Assembly: GCA_017938925.1 (NCBI GenBank)
Contig: JAGBAO010000015.1
Span: 1 to 57,476, forward strand
DNA from: Bacteroidales bacterium
GTDB lineage: Bacteria; Bacteroidota; Bacteroidia; Bacteroidales; UBA932
Direction: 5' to 3'
Length of the DNA stretch: 57,476 bases
Shown here piece by piece: positions 1 through 9,524 of the stretch; the first letter of the stretch is position 1, and every line of letters begins with the position of its first letter. The notes under the pieces are model-generated. The model was not told the origin of the DNA and searched no databases. It was given only the letters and a program-made list of their open reading frames with translations. A program made the translations under genes and the position numbers.

Positions 1-190
1 AAGGCAACGCGGCTGGCAAATACGCCAGCCAGCCGCTCAGAGCAAGCTCCGCAGCTCAGCCCAAGGGCTGCTCCGCCTGCTCTGTGCCACGAACCGAAAA
101 TAAATAAAAGTTAAACCGTCCAACAAAAGGGGCGCACATCATTTTGTGACTTCTGTCCGGGATTTCCCTTATAATTACGGATAGCAATGA
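1..190. other. Left-edge noncoding, structured
   Basis: No gene is seen. Positions 11-17 and 24-30 form a 7-bp hairpin. CAGAGCA (38-44) pairs with TGCTCTG (78-84) around a small inner hairpin at 57-70. It lies downstream of the OstA-like gene and could be a terminator, or part of a structured repeat cut by the window edge. The identity is unknown. Confidence 0.3.
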
Positions 191-2986
191 CTACCTTCCG
201 GTTTCCTTGCGTTTCTTTTCTTCGTATTTGCGGCGGTACTTTTCAAGGTACTGCGCATCCTTTTCCGCCTGCCGGGCGGCATCAATCAACGCCTTCCGCT
301 TTCGCTTGCGCTCCTTTTCAAGTTTCTTCGCCTCCTTGGCAGCAAGTTTTTCGGCATCGCGCTTGTCCAGTTCAGCCCATCTGGCCTCACGTTCCTCCTG
401 CTTCTTTTTCTTCTTCGCATCGCGCGCAGCCTTTGCTTCCTCACGAGCCTTGATCCTGGCCTCTTTCGCAGCCTTCCTGGCCGCAGCCTTTTCAGCAGCA
501 GCAAGTTCTTCCGGAGTCATCGCCGCGACAGCTGCAAGAGAATCAGCCACAGCAAGACTGTCTGCCGCCACCTTTATCGAATCTGCAAGTGCAAGCGAGT
601 CAATCCTTGCCGCAGCTAGAGAATCAGCAAAAGCAAGACTGTCCAGAACAGCCAGCGAGTCAGCCAGCTGAAGACTGTCTGCCAAGGCAAGACTGTCAAG
701 CCGTGCTCTTTCAGCAGCACGCTGCTCGGCTATGGCTTTCTCGCGCTGTCTTACTGCACGAAGAGAGTCACGAACCTCTATCTGACGGTGTATGTCGCCT
801 ATATAACCCGGGAAGTATTTTTCCGTCTGGACGAAAGTGGCACGAGGACGAGCCTCATACGACTTTCTCTGGCTCGGCCTCAGAGACAGCGGAGTCACGG
901 CATTCCTGTCTGCAGGACGCTTTTCCGGCTGCCAGTTGAAACCCTTGAGCTTCAATTCCTCTGGGGTCAGCTGGACCACAGGATAGCCATCGTTCTTGGC
1001 CTGATCGAAATAATACACCCTCTGGAGCTCGCCTTCCTTGAAGGTTGCCGAAAGCATCTTGGATTCAGCCTTGTTGACTGTAGCGAGAGCATCGTTTTCC
1101 TCCAGATAGAACAAAGCATTCGCACCTCCAAGCACATCGAAACGCCGCAGGCCGCCCTTGTCATCGAAATATGCCAGCATTTCCGCTCCCTTGATCTGGT
1201 CGAAGTGAGAAGTGTCCTCCTGAATGGCAATGAAGGCATTGGACATAAGACTGGCCTTCTCCATACCCCCATTACGGACCACAAGCGATACACTGTCCGC
1301 AGTATACTGGCGATATATTTCCTGATATATTATAGGTTCCTTGAAAAGGCGGGCCAGCGAATCCAGATCGGAATAAAGCAGGGAGTCGCATACCACCTGC
1401 ATATCCTTCTTATATATCTTGACCTTTCCTATTGCTTCGAGGAAACCGATCTTTGTCGTATCCGGCGGAACGACCACAACAGAATCTGCCAATGCCAGCG
1501 AATCGGATAACGCCAATGAGTCTGTCACGGCGAGGGAATCCGGCAGAGAGAGGGAGTCCGGCAAAGCAGGTTTTACCAAAGAGTCTGCTGATGGGAGTGT
1601 ATCTGACAGAGTCCTAAGGCGAGGCTCAGCCAGTGTATCTGACGTGACAGCCAGACTGTCCGGAGTTATTTTAAGGCTATCGGAGGCAAGTGTCAGACTG
1701 TCCGGCGGAGCCGCTGTTGCAGCAGGTTTTCTCTGTGCCGTCTGACTTGCTCCTGGAGCTGATTTCGCCGGAGAGACAGCCGCACCTTTTGCGGCAGGAC
1801 CCTGTTTGGCCGAGCCTGGAGCCGGTTTGGCTGCTCCAGATTGCGGGCCGCCTGCTGCTCCCTTCGGTCTGTAGTTCGGGTCGTTCTTTGCCGCTTCTTC
1901 AGCAGCCTTTGCAGCCTCCTCTGCCGCCTTCTTACGGAACGTACCCACCGGGTCTATTGCCAAAGACTCCAGACGTTTTCCGGCATCGACAACCACCATG
2001 GAGTCAATGTCACACTTCTTGATGGTGTAGTAGACGAGTTTCTCGGCCCCAAGATAAACGGTGTCGATCGAACCGTCCGGGTTCTCCGTCTGTGTAATCA
2101 CAGCCGGTTTTCTGGTCATTGTAACCTTTGCGAGCGAGTCCACATATTCCAGACGGCCTGCCAGGCCATACACGTTTCTCGTGGTATCTGACACCTGGGC
2201 ATTTCCGAGCATCTCAATTCCAGAGGTCACTCTGTCGAAATACAGACTGTCACACCATCCTTCCTGATCCTGGGACATGACGTGGACCATGTCAGTGAAG
2301 AAGAACAGTTCCTTGCCACGGTCGTACCATCCTCTTTCCGAAGACAGCATATTCTCGTCCTTCCAGGCATTTGTCGCCCTTCCGAAAGTTGCAAGATTCA
2401 GATCTGACTCATATTTCAGGTCCTTTGTCTTGACAAAGATGGAGTCCGTGAACATATTGACATCCGTCTCGAAGGTGAAGGTCTTGACCTTGGAGTCATA
2501 TGTACCGTTACGGCTCTCCACGATCTGACCGTCCTTGTCACGCATGGCTCCACCATTCATGAACACGGCTACAGAGTCTTTTGTGTTATAATCCAGATGC
2601 CTGGTCCTCAGCGTGTTATGATCCTTGTCCACCAGCTGGACAAGAGTGCCTCGGAACTGGGCGAGGTCGTTGTCGATGAGATAGGTCAGTTTTTCGCTGG
2701 TGAGCACAGTCTCTTCCTGAAGTATGCTGACATCTCCCCAGGCATCGATGATTCGCGTCTCAACATTCCACAATGCAGTGTCGCAAAGGAGATATGTATT
2801 GTTGTGAAGGAAACGGGCCGGTCCTATGACCTTTCTGTAGCTTGCTCCTTCAATATCAACCATCTGGGCCGACTTCGCGCTTATCAGCACGACAAGACTG
2901 TCCTGTTCCTGCTCCTGCTGGGCAAAAAGAGGAAAGCCTGCCATAGCGGCAAGCACACAAAGGAATATTTTCTTGAGAATGTGCAT
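191..2986 (-). CDS. OstA-like protein with DSL repeats and charged tail
   Basis: This is a 931-residue exported protein. A signal peptide ends near FPLFAQ at about residue 22. Residues of roughly 30-330 read as the beta-jellyroll OstA/LptA-like fold, with repeated strands such as 'YDSKVKTFTFETDV'; this family in Bacteroidota is linked to lipopolysaccharide transport in the periplasm. Two low-complexity stretches rich in D-S-L-A units follow (about 430-560 and 770-860). The C-terminal 90 residues are a Lys/Glu/Arg/Ala-rich, probably helical tail. A second OstA-like segment lies between the repeat blocks. It is the last gene of the operon led by guaB, 5 nt after the SurA-like gene, which fits outer-membrane biogenesis. 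The function of the tail is unknown. Confidence 0.85.
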   Translation of the reverse strand: MHILKKIFLCVLAAMAGFPLFAQQEQEQDSLVVLISAKSAQMVDIEGASYRKVIGPARFLHNNTYLLCDTALWNVETRIIDAWGDVSILQEETVLTSEKLTYLIDNDLAQFRGTLVQLVDKDHNTLRTRHLDYNTKDSVAVFMNGGAMRDKDGQIVESRNGTYDSKVKTFTFETDVNMFTDSIFVKTKDLKYESDLNLATFGRATNAWKDENMLSSERGWYDRGKELFFFTDMVHVMSQDQEGWCDSLYFDRVTSGIEMLGNAQVSDTTRNVYGLAGRLEYVDSLAKVTMTRKPAVITQTENPDGSIDTVYLGAEKLVYYTIKKCDIDSMVVVDAGKRLESLAIDPVGTFRKKAAEEAAKAAEEAAKNDPNYRPKGAAGGPQSGAAKPAPGSAKQGPAAKGAAVSPAKSAPGASQTAQRKPAATAAPPDSLTLASDSLKITPDSLAVTSDTLAEPRLRTLSDTLPSADSLVKPALPDSLSLPDSLAVTDSLALSDSLALADSVVVVPPDTTKIGFLEAIGKVKIYKKDMQVVCDSLLYSDLDSLARLFKEPIIYQEIYRQYTADSVSLVVRNGGMEKASLMSNAFIAIQEDTSHFDQIKGAEMLAYFDDKGGLRRFDVLGGANALFYLEENDALATVNKAESKMLSATFKEGELQRVYYFDQAKNDGYPVVQLTPEELKLKGFNWQPEKRPADRNAVTPLSLRPSQRKSYEARPRATFVQTEKYFPGYIGDIHRQIEVRDSLRAVRQREKAIAEQRAAERARLDSLALADSLQLADSLAVLDSLAFADSLAAARIDSLALADSIKVAADSLAVADSLAAVAAMTPEELAAAEKAAARKAAKEARIKAREEAKAARDAKKKKKQEEREARWAELDKRDAEKLAAKEAKKLEKERKRKRKALIDAARQAEKDAQYLEKYRRKYEEKKRKETGR

Positions 2987-2991
2987 CCCGG

Positions 2992-4374
2992 TTATTCTGC
3001 CTTACGGAATTTTTCGCTCCATCCCTCACGTTCAAAGACACAATCCTTGAACAGCGGATCAATGACTATATATGTTGACTTTATCTTGGAGTCGATGAAT
3101 TCATCAATCGCCTTTTCCGACTGCGCCTGGGACGCCTGGTCAAGCAGAAGCGTGTAGTCATTCTGGAATGTCGCCGGATGCGCCGGAATGATCTTGTCGA
3201 CCTTCACTATCTTATACACCAGATTTCCATCCCTGCCCTCATTGTCGAGCGACTCGATAGGTTCTGAAATCTCGCCCTCCTTGAGATTCTTTATGGCAGC
3301 ATAGTCCTGAGGCTTGAGCTGGTCTATCTCGAAATATGAAGAACCTGTCATCGGATCGGCCATCTGTCCGCCGTTGGTCCTGGTTGCCGGATCCTCAGAA
3401 TAGAATCTTGCAGCAAGTTCAAAAGTCAGAGCCTCGTTTGCAAGTTCGGTACGGAGGCTGTCAAGAAGCTTGAAGCCCTTCTCCCGGTCCTCGGAAGTAT
3501 ATTCCGGTTTCAAAAGAATGTGACGGGCGTTGAACATGTCTCCCTTCTTCTCTATCACCTCTATGATATGGAAGCCGTCAGGAGTCTCGACAATCTGGGA
3601 TACGACACCCGGCTTGAGAGACATTGCTGCATCCGAGAATGCTGGCCAGAAGATTGATTTTGAGGCCATTCCGAGTTCACCTCCCTTGCGTGCACTGCCG
3701 GGATCCTGAGAATATATTCTGGCAAGTGTCGAGAACTTCTCCCCATTGATGATACGCTCGCGGATGGCCAGCAGGCGCTCCTTTACTGCAAGGTTTGCCG
3801 CCTCGCGGTCAGGATATACGCAGATCTGACTCAGCTGATATTTTATCGGAACCATCGGAAGGTCTTCGGGATCAGTCGCTTCGATATATTTCTGGACATC
3901 ATAAGGAGTGAGTTCCGGAACCTTTTTCGCGATCTCCTGCTGCATCTGCTGAGTGAGTGTCTGGTCTTCTATGGCCTGACGCCACTCCTGACGCAGTTTG
4001 TGGACAGGCTTTCCGAAATACTTCTCCACTTCCTCATCTCCACCGAGAGATGTCCTGACCTGATCCATACGCTGACTGAGCTGTCCCTCCACCATGTCGT
4101 TGTTTACGGACAGGGAATCAAGTCTTGACTGCATGAGGAAGAGCTTGGAAGCCATCATAGACTCCAGGATCTCACAACGTCCTGTCTTGTCCGACATCAT
4201 GCCATAAGCCTTCATCATCTGCACCTCCTCTTCAAGCTGCGAGATCATGATCATTTCGTTTCCTACTACGGCTATTGTCTTGTCTATGATTCCGTTAGGG
4301 TATTTCTGAGCGGATGCTGCCAACGAGATGACAGCAAAGGCCATTAAAGCCACACCTTTGTAAAGATATCGCAT
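2992..4374 (-). CDS. SurA-like peptidylprolyl isomerase, two parvulin domains
   Basis: This is a 460-residue periplasmic foldase. The signal peptide ends at ISLAASAQ (about residue 22). A SurA-type helical N-terminal domain (about 25-170) contains the typical start 'IIDKTIAVVGNEMI'. Two parvulin (PpiC) domains follow at about 175-280 and 283-400; 'SQDPGSARKGGELG' and 'ARHILLKPE' are recognisable family motifs. The family escorts outer-membrane proteins through the periplasm. It sits 2 nt after the PPIase lipoprotein gene and 5 nt before the OstA-like gene, so the three are probably co-transcribed from the guaB promoter. It is the best surA candidate of the window, but the paralogue next to it makes a firm symbol unsafe. 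Confidence 0.88.
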   Translation of the reverse strand: MRYLYKGVALMAFAVISLAASAQKYPNGIIDKTIAVVGNEMIMISQLEEEVQMMKAYGMMSDKTGRCEILESMMASKLFLMQSRLDSLSVNNDMVEGQLSQRMDQVRTSLGGDEEVEKYFGKPVHKLRQEWRQAIEDQTLTQQMQQEIAKKVPELTPYDVQKYIEATDPEDLPMVPIKYQLSQICVYPDREAANLAVKERLLAIRERIINGEKFSTLARIYSQDPGSARKGGELGMASKSIFWPAFSDAAMSLKPGVVSQIVETPDGFHIIEVIEKKGDMFNARHILLKPEYTSEDREKGFKLLDSLRTELANEALTFELAARFYSEDPATRTNGGQMADPMTGSSYFEIDQLKPQDYAAIKNLKEGEISEPIESLDNEGRDGNLVYKIVKVDKIIPAHPATFQNDYTLLLDQASQAQSEKAIDEFIDSKIKSTYIVIDPLFKDCVFEREGWSEKFRKAE

Positions 4375-4376
4375 AT

Positions 4377-5236
4377 CTAATGAATTACAAATTTTCCGTT
4401 TTCGCGCGCGTCGTTAAGCAAATCCTGTTCCAAAGTGGATATCAGAGCCTGCTTTCTTGCGCTTATTATTATATCCCTGATGGTCTGAGCACTATATTCC
4501 AATGGTGCCACCTGCCCCTTCTGCATCATTTCCGGCACATATGCCAGTCTCGCAACACCAAGAGTGTCCGTCTGCTCGATCCAGCTGTTCTTCATCTGGG
4601 CTAGCATCACCGTGTAGTCCATCGGGAATTCACGCGCCAGAGCCGTGACGTCTATCCATCTGTCCGACCATGTCGTAAACTTCAGAGCTGACGAATATGC
4701 CAGACTGTCCGCCTCGACAAGATCCTCAACATCGCTTGACATCATGCGCTTGCGTATCTGGTCCTTGGCCGGAGAATCGGCCGATATGCTCAGGAAGCGC
4801 GCCTTGACCAGCGGACGGCTTAGCACGAACTTGTCCTGATGGGCATTGTAGTACTCCTCCACCATCTCATCGGTGACCGAAGTGTCGAGCCTCTCGTTCA
4901 CATAAAGCTGCTCGTAGCGGTACTTCAGAAGGGACTTTCTGTAATCCTCAAGTTCCTTGGTGACATCCTTCTCACTCTTTGAAAGCTGTTCTTCCGCTAT
5001 CCCGAGAAAGACGAGCTCTGTCGCCCAGGTGTTGATGTACTGCTTTGCCAGGAAGGTGCTGTCATCAGCCGGCAGCCCCCTCGGAATGACCTTGTCCAGA
5101 TCGCTCCTGTAGAGCTTTTCTCCACCGACTTCAGCAACCACTTCGCCTCCTCTGAGAAACGATGAAATCGCCCTGCACGACGGAAGTACCGGCAGGACGA
5201 TCATCATAGCTGCTATTATATTGAGCAGCCTCTTCA

Positions 5237-5237
<1 letters not shown>
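4377..5237 (-). CDS. PpiC/SurA-related lipoprotein
   Basis: This is a 286-residue lipoprotein. The signal sequence ends in the lipobox LPSC with the acylated Cys at about 21. The remainder resembles the N-terminal chaperone part of SurA/PrsA: 'VVAEVGGEKLYRSDLDKVIP' at about 32-52, then long helices and 'EEYYNAHQDKFVLSRP', which normally precedes a parvulin domain. A clear parvulin catalytic domain is not obvious, so it may act as a chaperone without isomerase activity. Its start codon overlaps the guaB stop by one base (TAATG), which suggests translational coupling. The next gene, a full SurA-like protein, starts 2 nt after its stop. In this order such genes commonly occur as a pair. Confidence 0.75.
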
Positions 5238-6724
<1,487 letters not shown>

Positions 6725-6745
6725 TTATATCCGTATAAAATTGGG

Positions 6746-6776
6746 CAAATGTAATCATTTTTTCGCATATCCACAA
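6746..6776 (-). promoter_or_regulatory. guaB operon promoter
   Basis: On the minus strand TTG (6774-6776) is followed by 20 nt and TACATTTG (6746-6753), matching the Bacteroidota consensus TTG-N19/20-TAnnTTTG. The predicted start of transcription is about 6740, giving a leader of roughly 35 nt before guaB. Confidence 0.65.
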
Positions 6777-6916
6777 ACTGCACTTCTATTGGCCTTGCCC
6801 AACAGCTCAAACCAGGTCAGCAGAGAGTTTAAGACACGTATGCACGGACACCTGGCAGATAGGCAGACATGAACCCGCCACACCCATTCGTTTGACTGTC
6901 AGTTGCTTAGACTCAC

Positions 6917-6942
6917 GTCCTGCCATCCTCGCCATGCAGGAC
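6917..6942 (+). repeat. REP-A palindrome, copy 1
   Basis: GTCCTGC (6917-6923) pairs with GCAGGAC (6936-6942) around a 12-nt asymmetric centre. It is the same 26-bp unit as at 7993, 8231, 9458 and 55675. It lies 29 bp past the stop codon of RAYT-A and in the same orientation as the copy on the other side of that gene. Confidence 0.75.
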
Positions 6943-6971
6943 AAGTTCACAACTACCAGGAAAACAGCGCA

Positions 6972-7922
6972 TTAAGTGTCACGACTAGTGGATGACTTTA
7001 TCGGCAAATGAAGGAACCTTGATATCTGGTTCAAAGTTGCGCAAGTGTGTCTCTGCAGAATTTGAGCAAGGCGAAACTTCTCTTCTGGAGTCATAGTCAG
7101 AACAACTTTAACCTGATGATCGGATTCGACTTTCAACTCATTCCTCATTAACGTTATCATCTTCTTATAAACAGTATCCGATTCCGGATAATAAAGTTCC
7201 TTGATATCATACTCATTCCCAGACGTACTACGCATAGCCATAATCATATTCTCATAACTGCCATAAAACTCAAGGAGATAATCTGAATCAAATGGCCAAT
7301 AAGTCATGATTATATGGTCTGCCAACATATCAACTTCCGACGCATTCAAGTCAGCCATCATCTTTTGTAGTCCCATATATGAAATATATTGATCTCGCGA
7401 GTTCATACCATCTACGACTTTCATATACTTGAGTAGCCGTCGGCTCAATTCTCTTTCAGGTATCCGCACTCCTGATTTCATACGCCTTATATATGACAGA
7501 AAATTCCACCTATATCCATCAGCAGAAGCACATATTCCTTTCTCTACGGGATTATTCCCGATGTATACTATCGTAGATCGTATGCTTTTGCTTCCTGTCT
7601 TTGGAGCACTGCCGAAACTTTTATGAAACAATGGTCCGCGACGACCCGAATCGCGATTGAATTCTCTGGCAAAAAGCGAAGTATAATGCATTATAAAATC
7701 ACTGACTTCCTTCAGTTTCTCCGACGCCAGCAGCACATGAATATGATTAATCATAATGCAAAGTTCCAGAATCGTCACTTTGTACAATCTGGCAACAACA
7801 GAAAAAATCATGAAAAACACAAGATAGTCTTCAATCCCATAAAAAATATTGAATCCTTCGACTGACCTTTGATAAATGTGCATACACTCTCCTGACACAA
7901 ATCTTCTTCTTTTGTACTTCAT
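6972..7922 (-). CDS. REP-associated tyrosine transposase (RAYT-A, Y1/HUH family)
   Basis: This 316-residue protein belongs to the IS200-like Y1 transposase superfamily. The metal-binding HUH motif is 'INHIHVLL' (H-I-H) near residue 62. The presumed nucleophile Tyr lies in the helix 'RSTIVYIGNNPVEKG', followed by the 'YRWNFLSY' motif typical of RAYTs. The C-terminal part has a helix-turn-helix-like stretch 'RLAQILQRHTCATLNQIS', also seen in RAYT-B (21940-22818). RAYTs are domesticated single-strand nucleases that process REP palindromes. Two direct copies of the 26-bp REP-A palindrome flank this gene 29 bp downstream and 70 bp upstream, and further copies lie nearby, which supports the call. 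It appears intact. Confidence 0.85.
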   Translation of the reverse strand: MKYKRRRFVSGECMHIYQRSVEGFNIFYGIEDYLVFFMIFSVVARLYKVTILELCIMINHIHVLLASEKLKEVSDFIMHYTSLFAREFNRDSGRRGPLFHKSFGSAPKTGSKSIRSTIVYIGNNPVEKGICASADGYRWNFLSYIRRMKSGVRIPERELSRRLLKYMKVVDGMNSRDQYISYMGLQKMMADLNASEVDMLADHIIMTYWPFDSDYLLEFYGSYENMIMAMRSTSGNEYDIKELYYPESDTVYKKMITLMRNELKVESDHQVKVVLTMTPEEKFRLAQILQRHTCATLNQISRFLHLPIKSSTSRDT

Positions 7923-7992
7923 TTTAACATTCTTTAAGATTATACTTTCTGCAGATCTGCCAAATCGTTAGTACACAAATCCTTATGCTGAC

Positions 7993-8018
7993 GTCCTGCC
8001 TTCCGCCCCATGCAGGAC
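7993..8018 (+). repeat. REP-A palindrome, copy 2
   Basis: GTCCTGC (7993-7999) and GCAGGAC (8012-8018) bound a centre reading CTTCCGCCCCAT. It has the same length and orientation as copy 1 and lies 70 bp before the RAYT-A start codon. Confidence 0.78.
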
Positions 8019-8230
8019 AAAGCCACATGTTATTGTATATCAATGCTTTAGCCGACATGGCCCTGTGCCACCTGCTTCTGCGAATGTAGATGAAGTCAAC
8101 GAACCTGATGATAAAAAAGAGAAAAATGTGGCGAAAATATTTTTATATCTTGCAATGGATCCGGGAAATCTTCTATATTATGTGTATACTGTTTCAATCA
8201 AGTAATTGATTTTCAAACATTTACATCATC

Positions 8231-8256
8231 GTCCTGCATGGAAAGGAAGGCAGGAC
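8231..8256 (-). repeat. REP-A palindrome, copy 3 (reverse orientation)
   Basis: The arms GTCCTGC (8231-8237) and GCAGGAC (8250-8256) enclose ATGGAAAGGAAG. The reverse complement of this centre, CTTCCTTTCCAT, differs from that of copy 2 at only three positions. With copy 2 it forms an inverted pair 212 bp apart. Confidence 0.78.
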
Positions 8257-8367
8257 AACCAGGTGATTGCCTCACTATCAGGGAATTAGGTGTTTTGCAC
8301 ATGGATTGCCTGACCTCCTGAACATTCATTATCTAACAAAAGCCTGAATCGAACAGGAAGAAGGGAA

Positions 8368-9390
8368 TCAGAGGAGACGGCCTTGCCAGGTGGCGCGGGT
8401 GGCGAGGCGCTGCTCCAGGAGACGGAGGAGTTCGACATTGCGGATCAGTCCCCACGGGGTCTCGTTCACAAAGCGTGGGGGCACCTCGCCGACGAAGCGT
8501 TCGATGAACAGGTCGGGGCGAAGACGCTCGAGCATATCCACGAAAAAATCCAGATACTCCTCAAGGGAGAATCTCACGAAATCTTCAGGGCACACTGCAT
8601 ATTCCTTTTCCATGCGGGTGCCCTTTACTATCTGCAGCTGGTGGAATTTGACCGAACGAAGCGGAAGGGAGTTTATCTGCTCGCAGCTGTCAAGCATCAT
8701 CTGCACGCTCTCGCCCGGAAGACCGAGAATGAAATGCGCCCCCACATCCAGTCCGCGCTCTGCAGTCATGGTTATGGCTCTGCGGGCCGTCTCGAAATCG
8801 TGTCCGCGGTTGATGCGCAGGAGAGTCCGGTCATAGCATGATTCCACGCCATATTCCACTATGACTATCGGTGCCGTGCGGACCTGGGAGGCGACAGTGC
8901 GCGACCAGCCTGCCAGGATCTTTCCCTGCGAGAGGTCTGCCAGATAATCCAGTTTTTCCTCATCCACGCAGTCTGGCCTGGTGCCTATCACGATGCCGAC
9001 CACATCAGGGTGACCCAGTGCCTCCTCATAGAGTTCACGGAGCCGGGACAACGGAGCGTAAGTGTTTGAGAATGACTGGAAATATGCAAGATAATGCTCA
9101 GTAGTCCTGTAGCGGACCTTATGGAATTCGATGCCTTCGTCCATCTGCTGGTGGAGGGACTTGCCGGCGGTGCTGTAGGCCGGGTGGAAGGCAGCGTTGT
9201 CACAATATGTGCAGCCTCCCCTTCCCACCTTTACGTCACGGTTGGGACAGGTGAAGCCGGCATCCAGAACGATCTTCTGAAGCCGCTCGCCGTACCTGCG
9301 CTTGAAATATCCTACAAAGGAATTGTATCTTTTCCCGTCCGGGAAGGCATATTTCTCGAAATCCTGTGACATGGGTGCAAAAATAGTCAT
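8368..9390 (-). CDS. YhcC-like radical SAM protein (TIGR01212 family)
   Basis: This 340-residue radical S-adenosylmethionine protein is of the TIGR01212/YhcC type. The N-terminal cluster motif is 'FTCPNRD' followed by 'GRGGCTYCDN', which supplies the cysteines for a 4Fe-4S cluster. Other family motifs are 'YFQSFSNTYAPL', 'GTRPDCVDEEKLDYL', 'VEYGVESCYDRTL' and 'RGHDFETARRAI'. The molecular substrate of the family is not settled. Either Met1 (9390) or Met7 (9372) could be the start: a TATTTTTG box lies at 9378-9385 on this strand, and if it is a real -7 element the start would be Met7. REP-A copies lie on both sides of the gene. Confidence 0.88.
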   Translation of the reverse strand: MTIFAPMSQDFEKYAFPDGKRYNSFVGYFKRRYGERLQKIVLDAGFTCPNRDVKVGRGGCTYCDNAAFHPAYSTAGKSLHQQMDEGIEFHKVRYRTTEHYLAYFQSFSNTYAPLSRLRELYEEALGHPDVVGIVIGTRPDCVDEEKLDYLADLSQGKILAGWSRTVASQVRTAPIVIVEYGVESCYDRTLLRINRGHDFETARRAITMTAERGLDVGAHFILGLPGESVQMMLDSCEQINSLPLRSVKFHQLQIVKGTRMEKEYAVCPEDFVRFSLEEYLDFFVDMLERLRPDLFIERFVGEVPPRFVNETPWGLIRNVELLRLLEQRLATRATWQGRLL

Positions 9391-9398
9391 ATTTTTTA

Positions 9399-9406
9399 TA
9401 TTTTTG
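9399..9406 (+). promoter_or_regulatory. Possible -7 box of the NlpC/P60 gene
   Basis: TATTTTTG matches TAnnTTTG. No clear -33 TTG is seen at the expected distance. If it is used, transcription starts near 9412 and REP-A copy 4 falls within the 5' leader of the downstream gene. Confidence 0.35.
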
Positions 9407-9457
9407 TAGAGGGATGCGTGTCACCCAAAGCGCTAATATTCAAACAATTAGATGTTT

Positions 9458-9483
9458 GTCCTGCATGGAAAGGAAGGCAGGAC
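9458..9483 (-). repeat. REP-A palindrome, copy 4 (reverse orientation)
   Basis: The 26-bp core has the same centre as copy 3 (ATGGAAAGGAAG). Flanking TTT and AAA extend the stem to 10 bp. It lies between the YhcC-like gene and the NlpC/P60 start, 41 bp before that ATG. Confidence 0.8.
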
Positions 9484-9524
9484 AAACGCATAAAACACTG
9501 AGAATCAACACAATACAATATACT

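Larger units (their letters stand above)
7923..8367. other. Intergenic region carrying two REP-A copies
   Basis: This stretch of about 445 bp has no convincing gene. It holds two REP-A palindromes in opposite orientation (7993-8018 and 8231-8256), which together make a BIME-like pair. The AT-rich interval between them has no clear promoter match. It separates RAYT-A from the YhcC-like gene. Confidence 0.6.
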
